DNA of 45,407 nucleotides from Syntrophomonadaceae bacterium (GTDB lineage Bacteria > Bacillota > Dethiobacteria > DTU022). Location: contig SLPH01000058.1 in the NCBI GenBank assembly GCA_007132095.1, positions 1 to 45,407 on the forward strand, in the 5' to 3' direction. The notes beneath the pieces were generated by a model, which worked only from the letters and a program-made list of their open reading frames with translations, had not been told where the DNA came from and searched no databases. Positions 26,363 through 33,773 of the stretch are shown here, piece by piece; positions within the stretch are counted from its first letter, which is position 1; each line of letters opens with the position of its first letter. A program made the position numbers and the translations under genes.

Positions 26363-27426
26363 ACCCGCTGTCCCCCCTTCTCAAAAATCATGCATATCTC
26401 TGCTTCAATTTCTTCAGGTGTGGGTATTGTGCCACCGGGGTAGCCTTTGAAGTATACTTCGCTATTTCCTGAGCAGGCCAACCTGACATCGTCTACCATC
26501 TGGCCCGTATTCAGTTCGATAACCAGGGTGCGGCCGGACTTGCCAGCAGCTTCTGCAACAGCCTGTTCCGGAAAGGGAAAAAGGGTTATCGGTCTGACCA
26601 GGCCAACCGGAAGCCCTCTTTTGCGGGCCCTGGAAACTGCAGTTTTGACTATTCTGCCGGCTGAGCCAAAAGCTATCACAGCCAGGGCGCAGTTCGATGG
26701 ACAGTCAACTTCGACCCGGGTGTCGTTTTTTTTCAGGAGGTTATATTTTTCATGCATTTTCCAGTTGTGAACGGTCATTTCACCGTCTTTCAGATAAAGA
26801 GATTTAACCAGCCGCGGAGCCCTGTTCTTAGCACCGTTTAAAGCCCATGGGGCTTCGGGGTCAGGGGTTTTTGCCGGGTTGATTAATACCGGTTCTTTCA
26901 TCTGGCCGAGAATTGCATCGGCAAGGATCATAGCAGGGTTTCTGTAAGAAAAAGCGAGGCGTATAGCTTCACCGGCCAGATCATACATTTCCTGGACAGA
27001 GTTTGGGGCCAAAACGATCAGGCGGTAGTCGCCATGCCCCCCACCGCGCGTAGCCTGGCCGTAATCGCCCTGGGTTGCGGCTATACCGCCTAACCCGGGA
27101 CCACTGCGGGCGATATTGACTATAAGGGCGGGCAGCTCCGAACCGGCCAGGTATGAAAGGCCTTCCTGCATGAGCGAGATGCCGGGACCTGATGATGAAG
27201 TCATCGTTATTTTACCGGCCGCGGCGGCGCCCAACACCATATTGATTGATGCCAATTCGCTTTCAGCTTGCACGAATACACCGCCAACTGCGGGCAATTC
27301 TGCGGAAAGGTATTCGGGGATTTCATTTTGCGGCGTTATGGGGTATCCAAAATAATAACGGCAGCCTGCGTCGATCGCACCCATCGCCAGGGCAACATTG
27401 CCTTTAAGCAGTAATTTATCCGACAT
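26350..27426 (-). CDS. vorB: 2-oxoacid:ferredoxin oxidoreductase, alpha subunit (VorB-like)
   Basis: This 358-residue alpha subunit contains the pyrophosphate-side domain (LLKGNVALAMGAIDAGCRYYFGYPITPQNEI, then ITMTSSSGPGISLMQEGLSY) and a C-terminal transketolase-like domain (GLVRPITLFPFPEQAV). Length and motifs match proteins usually named 3-methyl-2-oxobutanoate dehydrogenase subunit VorB; a KorA-like 2-oxoglutarate enzyme is the alternative. The order ferredoxin, alpha, beta, gamma is the classic four-subunit arrangement. The SD (GAGTGAG) before ATG 27426 is weak. The gap of 53 bp to the ferredoxin gene contains no terminator. Confidence 0.9.
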   Translation of the reverse strand: MSDKLLLKGNVALAMGAIDAGCRYYFGYPITPQNEIPEYLSAELPAVGGVFVQAESELASINMVLGAAAAGKITMTSSSGPGISLMQEGLSYLAGSELPALIVNIARSGPGLGGIAATQGDYGQATRGGGHGDYRLIVLAPNSVQEMYDLAGEAIRLAFSYRNPAMILADAILGQMKEPVLINPAKTPDPEAPWALNGAKNRAPRLVKSLYLKDGEMTVHNWKMHEKYNLLKKNDTRVEVDCPSNCALAVIAFGSAGRIVKTAVSRARKRGLPVGLVRPITLFPFPEQAVAEAAGKSGRTLVIELNTGQMVDDVRLACSGNSEVYFKGYPGGTIPTPEEIEAEICMIFEKGGQRVCRL

Positions 27427-27479
27427 ATAATCTCACTCGCTTTCTGGTCTGTAAGGGCAATAGCCCGGCTTCAAAGGGT

Positions 27480-27683
27480 TTAACTGACTTCTAAAGCAAC
27501 ATCGGGACAGACGGTTGCGCACAGGGCGCAGCCCGAGCAGTCTTTTTCCCGGTTAAATACGGCGACACAGTAACCGGCGCGGTTGCGCCTGGTCGGCTCT
27601 AGTGCAATAACCCCTTTAATACAGGCTGTTGCACAATAACCGCAACCCTTACAGCGATCTTCATTTACTGTAACCTTAGCCAC
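27480..27683 (-). CDS. Two-[4Fe-4S] ferredoxin, delta subunit of the 2-oxoacid oxidoreductase
   Basis: This 67-residue ferredoxin has two complete cluster motifs: CKGCGYCATAC (Cys11, 14, 17, 21) and CSGCALCATVCP (about Cys49, 52, 55, 59). It is the first gene of the operon and would be the electron exit of the oxidoreductase complex. GTG 27683 lies 11 bases after GGAGG. The T-box terminator ends just upstream, so premature termination switches off this gene and the three that follow. Confidence 0.93.
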   Translation of the reverse strand: MAKVTVNEDRCKGCGYCATACIKGVIALEPTRRNRAGYCVAVFNREKDCSGCALCATVCPDVALEVS

Positions 27684-27710
27684 CAGATAAAACCTCCGTC
27701 ACTAATAATT

Positions 27711-27973
27711 AAAACCCCTTCGTTCCCATTGAAGAGACGAAAGGGTATTCTTCCGCGGTACCACTCTAATTGTCAGCCTGCGCAGGCCGACCTCTTAAAG
27801 CTATAACGGCGCCACCGGCTCCTGCTTAATAGACTTTCTCACTTAGTCTTTCAGCGGGCTGCTCCTGGGGGAGTTCTATCGCCCGGGCGTGCCGCTTTTG
27901 CAGCTGGTGGCGGCTCTCTTAAACGCCGGTTGGCGATATACTATTTCCATTCATGGCATTTTCTATAAAATTA
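27711..27973 (-). ncRNA. T-box leader (probable leucine specifier, CTC)
   Basis: On the minus strand the conserved T-box core AGAGTGGTACCGCGG lies at 27767-27753. A rho-independent terminator follows, CCCTTTCGT paired with ACGAAGGGG and then TTTT (27745-27711). Upstream is a stem-I-like domain: ATCGCC pairs with GGCGAT, enclosing CGGCGT/ACGCC, an AGAGAG bulge and GCCGC/GCGGC. Just 3' of the ATCGCC/GGCGAT stem comes AGAACTCCCCC. By the usual layout, the specifier codon is CTC (27873-27871), leucine. Uncharged tRNA-Leu would stabilise the antiterminator and allow transcription of the ferredoxin and oxidoreductase genes. The T-box identity is firm; the codon reading is probable. Confidence 0.88.
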
Positions 27974-27979
27974 CTTTTA

Positions 27980-28008
27980 AATATAGCCTAATTCGACTTT
28001 TCCGTCAA
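27980..28008 (-). promoter_or_regulatory. Promoter of the T-box/2-oxoacid oxidoreductase operon
   Basis: On the minus strand, TTGACG (28008-28003) and TATATT (27985-27980) are separated by 17 bases. The start site near 27973 gives a leader of about 290 bases. Confidence 0.75.
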
Positions 28009-28179
28009 CCCTCAGATGGCGTTCGGATAGCGTTAAGCCATTGCAGGGAAAAGAAACCTCATTTTCAGCTCATACAGCAATACAATTGCCCAAACCTCTT
28101 AACGCCTTTCCGGTTAAATTGTCCGGCCTGTTCAGTAGCAGCGATAGACTAGCTAGGCGGAGTCTTCTCTCGGCGGGTG

Positions 28180-28207
28180 TTGAGGTCGGCGCCGAATTTG
28201 GTATAAT
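28180..28207 (+). promoter_or_regulatory. Promoter of the homocysteine methyltransferase gene
   Basis: TTGAGG (28180-28185) and TATAAT (28202-28207) are spaced by 16 bases, giving a start near 28214 and a 50-base leader. No SAM or cobalamin riboswitch was recognised in the interval. Confidence 0.65.
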
Positions 28208-28264
28208 AATCATCATAAGCTGAACAGGTAAAATCTGATCATCAGAAAAGGGGCTGGTTAAGCA

Positions 28265-29125
28265 ATGCTTGAGCAGTTATTGGCAAATAAAAAGGTGGTT
28301 TTGCTTGATGGCGGCCTGGGAACCGAATTGGCCAGGAGGGGCTGTGAAATGAGCGGCCTGAGCAATGCAAGGAACGCCGGGTCTGTGACTGCTATTCATA
28401 GAGATTATCGGCTTGCCGGATCAGATATTCTGCTTTCTAATACATTTACTCTGAACAGGATCAGTATGGAGGCTCGCGGATTAGATGTAGACATAAGGGA
28501 GATCAACGCCGCTGCCATTCAGTTGGTTAAAGAGGCTTCTGAAGGAAAATGCCTGGTATTTGGCGATATCGGGCCAACCGGTAAACTTTTGCAGCCATAC
28601 GGAGATTACAGCGAATCCCAGTTTTATGACTGCTATGCAGAACAGGTTGAAATTCTGATCGAAGCGGGGGCAGAGGGGATCATCATTGAAACTATTACCG
28701 ATTTGCGCGAGGGCATCTGTGCGCTGCGGGCAGCAAAGGATAATACCGGGCTTCCGGTCATACTCTCGTTGGCTTTTTCGACAATAGATCGTGGGGGACG
28801 GACGGTAATGGGCAGCAGCGTTGAAGAGGCTTCTGCTTCCGCCGAGGAGCTTGGAGCAGCTGCTGTGGGGGCAAATTGCGGAAGCCTGGATCCGGCCCAG
28901 ATGGCCGAAATTGTTCGGCTCTTTAAAAGCTCCACCAGCCTGCCTGTTGTTATCCAACCAAACGCGGGAATTCCGAAACTTATTAAGGGCGAGACTGTTT
29001 TTGACATGGAGCCGCAAGAATACGCCGAGGGTTTAATGAAATGCATTGAGCAAGGCGCATCGATTGTAGGCGGGTGCTGCGGCACTACACCGGCCCATAT
29101 CAAGGCGTTGGCTTTAAAAATATAG
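28265..29125 (+). CDS. Homocysteine S-methyltransferase family protein
   Basis: This 286-residue TIM-barrel protein of the homocysteine S-methyltransferase family starts with LLDGGLGTELARRG and has GANCGS near residue 200 and GGCCGTTPAHI near 269-279. These supply the three zinc cysteines that activate homocysteine. It corresponds to the isolated N-terminal module of cobalamin-dependent methionine synthase or to a MmuM/BHMT-like enzyme. It transfers a methyl group to homocysteine or, in some anaerobes, acts with separate corrinoid partners; no corrinoid protein is adjacent. It is monocistronic, with its own promoter, and followed by a convergent permease gene. Confidence 0.9.
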   Translation: MLEQLLANKKVVLLDGGLGTELARRGCEMSGLSNARNAGSVTAIHRDYRLAGSDILLSNTFTLNRISMEARGLDVDIREINAAAIQLVKEASEGKCLVFGDIGPTGKLLQPYGDYSESQFYDCYAEQVEILIEAGAEGIIIETITDLREGICALRAAKDNTGLPVILSLAFSTIDRGGRTVMGSSVEEASASAEELGAAAVGANCGSLDPAQMAEIVRLFKSSTSLPVVIQPNAGIPKLIKGETVFDMEPQEYAEGLMKCIEQGASIVGGCCGTTPAHIKALALKI

Positions 29126-29192
29126 TAAATAATAGTAAGGCAATCTCGCTGGAATGGTTTTTGGGTTAGCTTAATATTTTTTGGCCCCGACC

Positions 29193-30287
29193 TCAAGAAT
29201 CACTTTTTTTACCCAGGGCGACATGCTCGTAGATATGGGCTGCCACAATTTTCATAACGGTAAAAACCGGAATTGCCAGGATGATACCTAGTAATCCGCC
29301 AAGCCTTCCCGCCACGAGAACGATTAGAATTATTGCCAGCGGGCTTAAAGATAGCTTTCTTCCCATTACCTGGGGGGATATGAGCAGGCTTTCCACCTGC
29401 TGAACTATAACTATGACTATAACTACTTTCAGCATCATCAGGGGCGATTCAAGGATGCCAACTATTACCGCTGGTATTGCGCCAATGAACGGGCCGAGGA
29501 AGGGCACAATATTAGTGATCATGATGAAAATGGAAAGTATGAGAGCGTAATCGAGACCGATTAATAAAAACCCGATGTAAGCTAATATGCCGACACATAA
29601 ACAGACCAATCCCAAGCCCTGCACATAAGAGCCAAGCATCCTGTTCATTTCTGCCAGGGCGCTTTTTATGTTGTCCCTGTAATCGGCGGGCGCCAATTTA
29701 TCAGCCAGCGATGCTATCAGGCCCTTGCCCTGTTCCTTCAGCATATAATAGAGCAAAAATGGAATAATAACTATGGTCATAAAAATACTGGTTATAAAAT
29801 CTATGATCGCCGCTATGCTGAGGGCAAACTGCCTTAGGGCATTGTTCAGGGCGGCGGTCAGGTTATCGACAATGTTGTCATAATCAAAAGCCTCATGATC
29901 CAGGATCTGATTAATTACCCTGTTTCCCTCCAGGTTTTGAATAAGTCCCCGGAATTCGGATACTTTTTCTGGAACATTAAGCACCAACCTTTCAAACTCT
30001 GCCTGTAAAACAGGGCCGATGGTTAAGCCCAGCAGCACCAGAAGACCGGCTATGAGCAGATAAATGAGGGCTATGGCTGCAGGGCGTGGAAATTTATGCC
30101 CATATAGCCATTCGGCTAAAGGCAAAGTCAGGTAATAAAGAATCCCGGCGACGAAGAAGGACAGAAAGAGCGCTTCAATAGCAATAACAAAAGGCTGAAA
30201 AACAAAGGACACAAGGCTTCCCACATAGATAATCAGAAAAAACAGTAATATGGCAATTCCCGTTTTAAACCACTTTGCATTCCACAT
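29193..30287 (-). CDS. AI-2E family (PerM-like) transporter
   Basis: A 364-residue membrane protein with paired N-terminal hydrophobic segments (about 8-50 and 68-90). A soluble-looking stretch around 95-150 follows (VLNVPEKVSEFRGLIQNLEG). The C-terminal cluster of helices has IGLDYALILSIFIMITNIVPFLGPFIGAIPAV and LSPLAIILIVLVAGRLGGLLGIILAIPV, hallmarks of the AI-2E/PerM permease family. Members export autoinducer-2 or act as Na+/H+ antiporters; the function here is open. AAGGAAGG precedes ATG 30287. It lies 49 bp after the cyclophilin gene on the same strand, probably in one operon. Confidence 0.9.
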   Translation of the reverse strand: MWNAKWFKTGIAILLFFLIIYVGSLVSFVFQPFVIAIEALFLSFFVAGILYYLTLPLAEWLYGHKFPRPAAIALIYLLIAGLLVLLGLTIGPVLQAEFERLVLNVPEKVSEFRGLIQNLEGNRVINQILDHEAFDYDNIVDNLTAALNNALRQFALSIAAIIDFITSIFMTIVIIPFLLYYMLKEQGKGLIASLADKLAPADYRDNIKSALAEMNRMLGSYVQGLGLVCLCVGILAYIGFLLIGLDYALILSIFIMITNIVPFLGPFIGAIPAVIVGILESPLMMLKVVIVIVIVQQVESLLISPQVMGRKLSLSPLAIILIVLVAGRLGGLLGIILAIPVFTVMKIVAAHIYEHVALGKKSDS

Positions 30288-30336
30288 AACTAATCCTTCC
30301 TTAAACCCGGCACCGGGCTTCTTCCACCTCTAAGGT

Positions 30337-30867
30337 TTATGACCCTGCTTTTACCGGAAGATCGTAGTTGACGCCGAAGGTTTCAACCCGGATTGTTTTA
30401 ATTTTTTGCTCTTCAAGCGGACGGTCACGGGGGTCGCATGATGTAGTGACAATCCGGTCCGCAGCCTCCATTCCACTAATAACTTTTCCAAAAGCTGCAT
30501 ATTGCCCATCAAGATGGACAGCGTTTTCAACGGTAATAAAGAATTGCGAGCCTGCAGAATCCGGATGCTGAGATCTGGCCATAGATATAACCCCGCGCTC
30601 GTGTTTGATCGGGTTATCGTGTTTGTTGGTCGCAAACTCTCCTTTAATCTGGTAGCCTGGCCCGCCGGTTCCCTGACCTTCCGGGCAGCCTCCCTGGATC
30701 ATGAATCCCGGGATGGTGCGGTGAAAGATCAGGCCATCGTAAAAACCTTCATTAGCCAGGGCAATAAAGTTTTTTACGGTGTTGGGGGCATTTGAAGGAT
30801 CAAGTTCAATTTCAATTCTGTCTCCGTTATCCATGGTGATTGTTGCCATAGGGTTCTGTTCAGACAT
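30337..30867 (-). CDS. Cyclophilin-type peptidyl-prolyl cis-trans isomerase
   Basis: This 176-residue cytosolic cyclophilin has FHRTIPGFMIQGGCPEGQGTGGPGY (with the catalytic Arg in FHR), ISMARSQHPDSAGSQFFIT and YAAFGKVISGMEAADRI, so the active site is complete. It assists folding by isomerising X-Pro bonds. GAAGGAGG lies close before ATG 30867. There is no signal peptide, unlike extracellular cyclophilins of many Firmicutes. Confidence 0.94.
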   Translation of the reverse strand: MSEQNPMATITMDNGDRIEIELDPSNAPNTVKNFIALANEGFYDGLIFHRTIPGFMIQGGCPEGQGTGGPGYQIKGEFATNKHDNPIKHERGVISMARSQHPDSAGSQFFITVENAVHLDGQYAAFGKVISGMEAADRIVTTSCDPRDRPLEEQKIKTIRVETFGVNYDLPVKAGS

Positions 30868-30939
30868 GGTAAACCTCCTTCTTTTTTTTCAACAGGCCTT
30901 CCCGGCTTAGGTGTAATAAAAACAAAGCTTTTGAAAGGC

Positions 30940-30957
30940 TTATTGAGCTCTCAATAA
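30940..30957. promoter_or_regulatory. Palindrome in the cyclophilin/DUF1847 divergent region
   Basis: TTATTGAG and CTCAATAA are perfect 8-bp arms around two bases. It lies between divergent genes, 73 bp from the cyclophilin start, and is a candidate operator. A partly similar sequence, TGAGCGCTCTCAATTATT, occurs at 21162-21179. Confidence 0.4.
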
Positions 30958-31099
30958 TCGCGATTAGTGGTATAAATTTATAAATAGTGCGGCAAGTTTA
31001 CACCTACACATGTTATTATTATACTACGTACTATTTTTATTTTACCAGTTTGCATCTTTATTTTGGCAGATAGACTGCATCTGTCGGGAGGTGGCAATT

Positions 31100-31672
31100 A
31101 TGAAATGCGATCTTTGTAAAGAAAACGGCTGTTACAACAACACCGAATGCAGGCAGAATAAGAAGGAAAGTGCTGTTGCTTATGAAGGTGAAAACCGGAA
31201 GATTCATGAAACAGCTGCAAAGATAGAGGCAGAGTATTACATGAAGAAAACCCGGATTGAGGAGTTGATTATATTCTGCCGTGAAATGGGGTACGAGAGA
31301 ATAGGGGTCGCCTTTTGTATCGGTTTAAAAGATGAAGCCGGAACTCTCTGCTCATACCTGAGAAATCACTTTTCCGTTTTTAGCGTTTGCTGCAAGGTTT
31401 GCGGTATCCCAAAGGAAGAATTGGCGCTGCAGAAAATTGAACCTGAACGGTTTGAAGCGATGTGCAATCCTCTTGCGCAAGCTGAAAAACTTGAACAGGA
31501 TAGGACTGAATTAAATGTTACCGTTGGTTTATGCATCGGTCACGATATTTTGTTTGGTAAAAGATCGCACGTGCCCGTCACCGCCCTGGTCGTTAAAGAC
31601 AGGGTGTTATCTCATAACCCTGCCGGTGCCCTTTACACAGGTTATTATAAGAAAAAATTAGGGGGCAAATAG
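31100..31672 (+). CDS. DUF1847 cysteine-rich protein
   Basis: This 190-residue protein begins MKCDLCKENGC and carries several paired cysteines (CDLC, FCREMG, CSYLRNHF, VCCKVCG, MCNPLAQAE, GLCIGHD) and a conserved HVPVTALVVKDRVLSHNP. These match the DUF1847 family of predicted metal- or cluster-binding proteins of anaerobes. The biochemical role is not known. ATG 31100 is preceded by GGGAGGTG. The frame is open from 31010, but that leader is hydrophobic and lacks an SD in the right place. It ends before a bidirectional terminator. Confidence 0.82.
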   Translation: MKCDLCKENGCYNNTECRQNKKESAVAYEGENRKIHETAAKIEAEYYMKKTRIEELIIFCREMGYERIGVAFCIGLKDEAGTLCSYLRNHFSVFSVCCKVCGIPKEELALQKIEPERFEAMCNPLAQAEKLEQDRTELNVTVGLCIGHDILFGKRSHVPVTALVVKDRVLSHNPAGALYTGYYKKKLGGK

Positions 31673-31742
31673 CCGTGATTGGTCGTATCATGGGAAAGTA
31701 ATTTTGCCCGAAGCTTTGTTGCACTACAATATTTTGGCATAA

Positions 31743-31770
31743 AAAAGGCTCAACTGATGGTGAGCCTTTT
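31743..31770. terminator. Bidirectional rho-independent terminator
   Basis: AAAAGGCTCA pairs with TGAGCCTTTT around an eight-base loop between convergent genes. A-runs on the left and T-runs on the right provide U-tracts for both strands. Confidence 0.8.
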
Positions 31771-31802
31771 ACGTAAACTTCTTGCAGGGTGTGGAGAAAA
31801 GG

Positions 31803-32081
31803 TTAATCCTTTATAAGCTTATTCGAAATGAAGAGCTTGAAGAAGAGAATAAAAAGGCCGATCATTAAAGTTATCAAAACAACAATTAACGTGTCCCTGA
31901 TCGCCTCAACGTCCCTGGCCAGGTAGATTATAAAAATCGGGCGGGCAAGCCCGTATAATAATATTGCCAATCCCAGAGTAAAAAAACCAATCAGCTTAGA
32001 GATTCGCTTATTACGCTTGAAACCGGGTTGATTTTGTATATGGTCTAAAGGCTTTTCCAGGGCTTCCTGATATCTTTTCAT
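31803..32081 (-). CDS. Small two-helix membrane protein, function unknown
   Basis: I do not recognise this 92-residue protein. It has a basic N-terminal region (MKRYQEALEKPLDHIQNQPG, then KRNKRISK), two hydrophobic helices (about 30-50 and 62-86), and a charged tail ISNKLIKD. The helix pair encloses a short RDVEAIRD loop. It ends at a convergent terminator and starts after a G-rich stretch (GGGGGGGCG) rather than a canonical SD. It is transcribed alone. Codon use looks ordinary. It could be a small stress or assembly protein, but nothing in the context says which. Confidence 0.6.
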   Translation of the reverse strand: MKRYQEALEKPLDHIQNQPGFKRNKRISKLIGFFTLGLAILLYGLARPIFIIYLARDVEAIRDTLIVVLITLMIGLFILFFKLFISNKLIKD

Positions 32082-32191
32082 TGTTTACGCCCCCCCCTGG
32101 CACGGACTAAATCCCTGCCACTCACTTTTATTATAGGAGAAATGCTGATAAATAGCAATAATAGAAAAAGAAAAATAAGAGGGGCCCTATC

Positions 32192-32223
32192 GTGCAATAT
32201 TCTGTGATATCAAAATATTGCAC
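32192..32223. repeat. Inverted repeat GTGCAATATT / AATATTGCAC
   Basis: Perfect 10-bp arms enclose 12 bases in the gap between the small membrane protein and the SLC13-type permease. It is A+T-rich, so a weak terminator or an operator for the permease promoter 37 bp downstream are both possible. Confidence 0.5.
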
Positions 32224-32259
32224 TAAAAGAATGGATTTATCCGTTTATTTCTCATCCCG

Positions 32260-32288
32260 TAGACAAATTAATTTTAGCAAGATATAAT
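32260..32288 (+). promoter_or_regulatory. Promoter of the SLC13-type permease gene
   Basis: TAGACA and TATAAT are separated by 17 bases. Transcription would start near 32295, directly before a strong hairpin (32299-32323). Confidence 0.6.
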
Positions 32289-32298
32289 ATGGTCGTTG

Positions 32299-32323
32299 AG
32301 CCCCCTCTTTCCGGGAGGGGGCT
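32299..32323 (+). other. 5'-end hairpin of the permease transcript
   Basis: AGCCCCCTC pairs with GAGGGGGCT around a seven-base loop. It starts within about five bases of the predicted transcription start and has no U-tract, so it more likely stabilises the 5' end than terminates. Confidence 0.5.
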
Positions 32324-32418
32324 GAAGCATATCTAAGTTGACCTGATATAATGGACCTTTGTTGGCCTGAAGATTTGTTCCAGCCTCCACATTATGGATC
32401 GAAAGGTGTTGCAAAAAG

Positions 32419-33687
32419 ATGGACCCCGCATATATAGCCCTGATTATTCTTGGCGCGGTGGTTGTGTTGTACATTACAGAGCTTTTGCCTTTACCGCTTA
32501 CATCTGTAGGCGGCTGTGTCGCCATGGTTATTTTTGGTGTTGCTACTTTTGGAGAAGCTTTTAGCGGTTTTTCCAACAGCACTGTTTTTTTGGTCGCCGG
32601 CATGATGGTTGTAGGTACCGCATTGTTTGAAACCGGAGCTGCGGAGGATATTGGTAAGAAGATTGCCACGCTCGCTCATTCAAATGAAAAAAGGATCCTG
32701 CTGGTGATAATGATTACTGCGGGTGTTCTTTCAGCGTTCCTCAACAATTCTACCACTACAGCTATGTTCATAACGGTAATTATGGGAATAGCTGCGGCCA
32801 GCCGGGGTAAAATACACTCGCAGCGGTTAATTATGCCGCTGGCTTTTGCCTGTAATGCCGGAGGTATGTTAACCCTTGTCGGTTCAACCCCTACAGTTAT
32901 TGTCCAGGGGGTCCTTACCCAGGCAGGTTATGAGCCGCTGGGCTTTTTTGAGTTCAGCTTGATCGGCCTGCCTGTTTTTATCGCTGTTATCATTTATATG
33001 TCTACAATTGGATATAAGGCATTGCATAAGTTGGCTGATTTGAAAGATACCCCGGTGATACCGGAGACGGAAGATCCTCATTCAGATAATGGCAAACGGA
33101 CTTCAAAAAAGAAAACCGCTGTCGCTATCATGCTCCTCTGTATTATCCTTTTTATCACCGAGCCGTTTCCCCCCGGGCTAACTGCCATGATCGGCGCCTG
33201 GCTCTGCCTGGTAACGGGCTGTCTTAAAGAAAAAGATACATATCGCAATTTTGATTGGACGACGGTGCTTGTTTTAGCAGGCTCACTGGGAATAGCCCAG
33301 GGCCTGGAAATCAGTGGGGCAGGCCAGCTAATCGCTGAGCAGGTTCTTGAGCTGGGGGTATCGAGTAACCCATATGTAATCTTCGGCATCTTTATCGCTC
33401 TCGGTATGATTTTGACCCAGATCATGTCGAATACCGCTACTACCGCGATGATGGCGCCAATAGCACTTTTTATGGCCCAGGGTCTGGGGGTTTCACCTTA
33501 TCCATTCATGCTGGGCTTGTGCACGCTTACCGCTGCCGGCTTTGCCACACCTGTTGCAACTCCTCCGAACACTATGGCCCTGGTAGCCGGCTATACTTTT
33601 AAAGATTACCTTAAGATCGGGGGAATCTTGAACATAGTAGTTTTCATTGTCACCCTGGTATTCGTGCCCCTCATTTGGCCTTTTTAG
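32419..33687 (+). CDS. SLC13/DASS-family permease
   Basis: This 422-residue membrane protein has about eleven hydrophobic segments. Two internally repeated signatures with serine-asparagine-threonine loops, LNNSTTTAMF (about 111-120) and MSNTATTAMMAPIALF (about 337-352), form the sodium and carboxylate sites in the divalent anion:Na+ symporter family, as in CitT, NaDC and VcINDY. GGMLTLVGSTPTVIVQG and ATPVATPPNTMALVAGY are typical. A dicarboxylate or sulfate-like substrate is likely. ATG 32419 follows AAAGGTG at some distance; the SD is weak. It is monocistronic, with its own promoter and terminator. Confidence 0.88.
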   Translation: MDPAYIALIILGAVVVLYITELLPLPLTSVGGCVAMVIFGVATFGEAFSGFSNSTVFLVAGMMVVGTALFETGAAEDIGKKIATLAHSNEKRILLVIMITAGVLSAFLNNSTTTAMFITVIMGIAAASRGKIHSQRLIMPLAFACNAGGMLTLVGSTPTVIVQGVLTQAGYEPLGFFEFSLIGLPVFIAVIIYMSTIGYKALHKLADLKDTPVIPETEDPHSDNGKRTSKKKTAVAIMLLCIILFITEPFPPGLTAMIGAWLCLVTGCLKEKDTYRNFDWTTVLVLAGSLGIAQGLEISGAGQLIAEQVLELGVSSNPYVIFGIFIALGMILTQIMSNTATTAMMAPIALFMAQGLGVSPYPFMLGLCTLTAAGFATPVATPPNTMALVAGYTFKDYLKIGGILNIVVFIVTLVFVPLIWPF

Positions 33688-33714
33688 CCTTTTCGGCATA
33701 TGTTTAGGATCGAT

Positions 33715-33739
33715 ATGAGCCCCTGAAAGCGGGGCTCAT
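33715..33739. terminator. Bidirectional terminator after the permease and the PrpR-like gene
   Basis: ATGAGCCCC pairs with GGGGCTCAT around a seven-base loop, followed by TTATTTTG on the plus strand. It lies between convergent genes. Confidence 0.78.
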
Positions 33740-33773
33740 TTATTTTGTCCGGGAATGGGCAGATCGGTTAAGT

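Noticed and set aside
28076-28091. GG-N10-GC sequence on the minus strand (GGGCAATTGTATTGCT) upstream of the T-box leader
   Set aside because: Three deviations from the sigma-54 consensus, no activator sites seen, and a far better sigma-70-type promoter lies closer to the leader.
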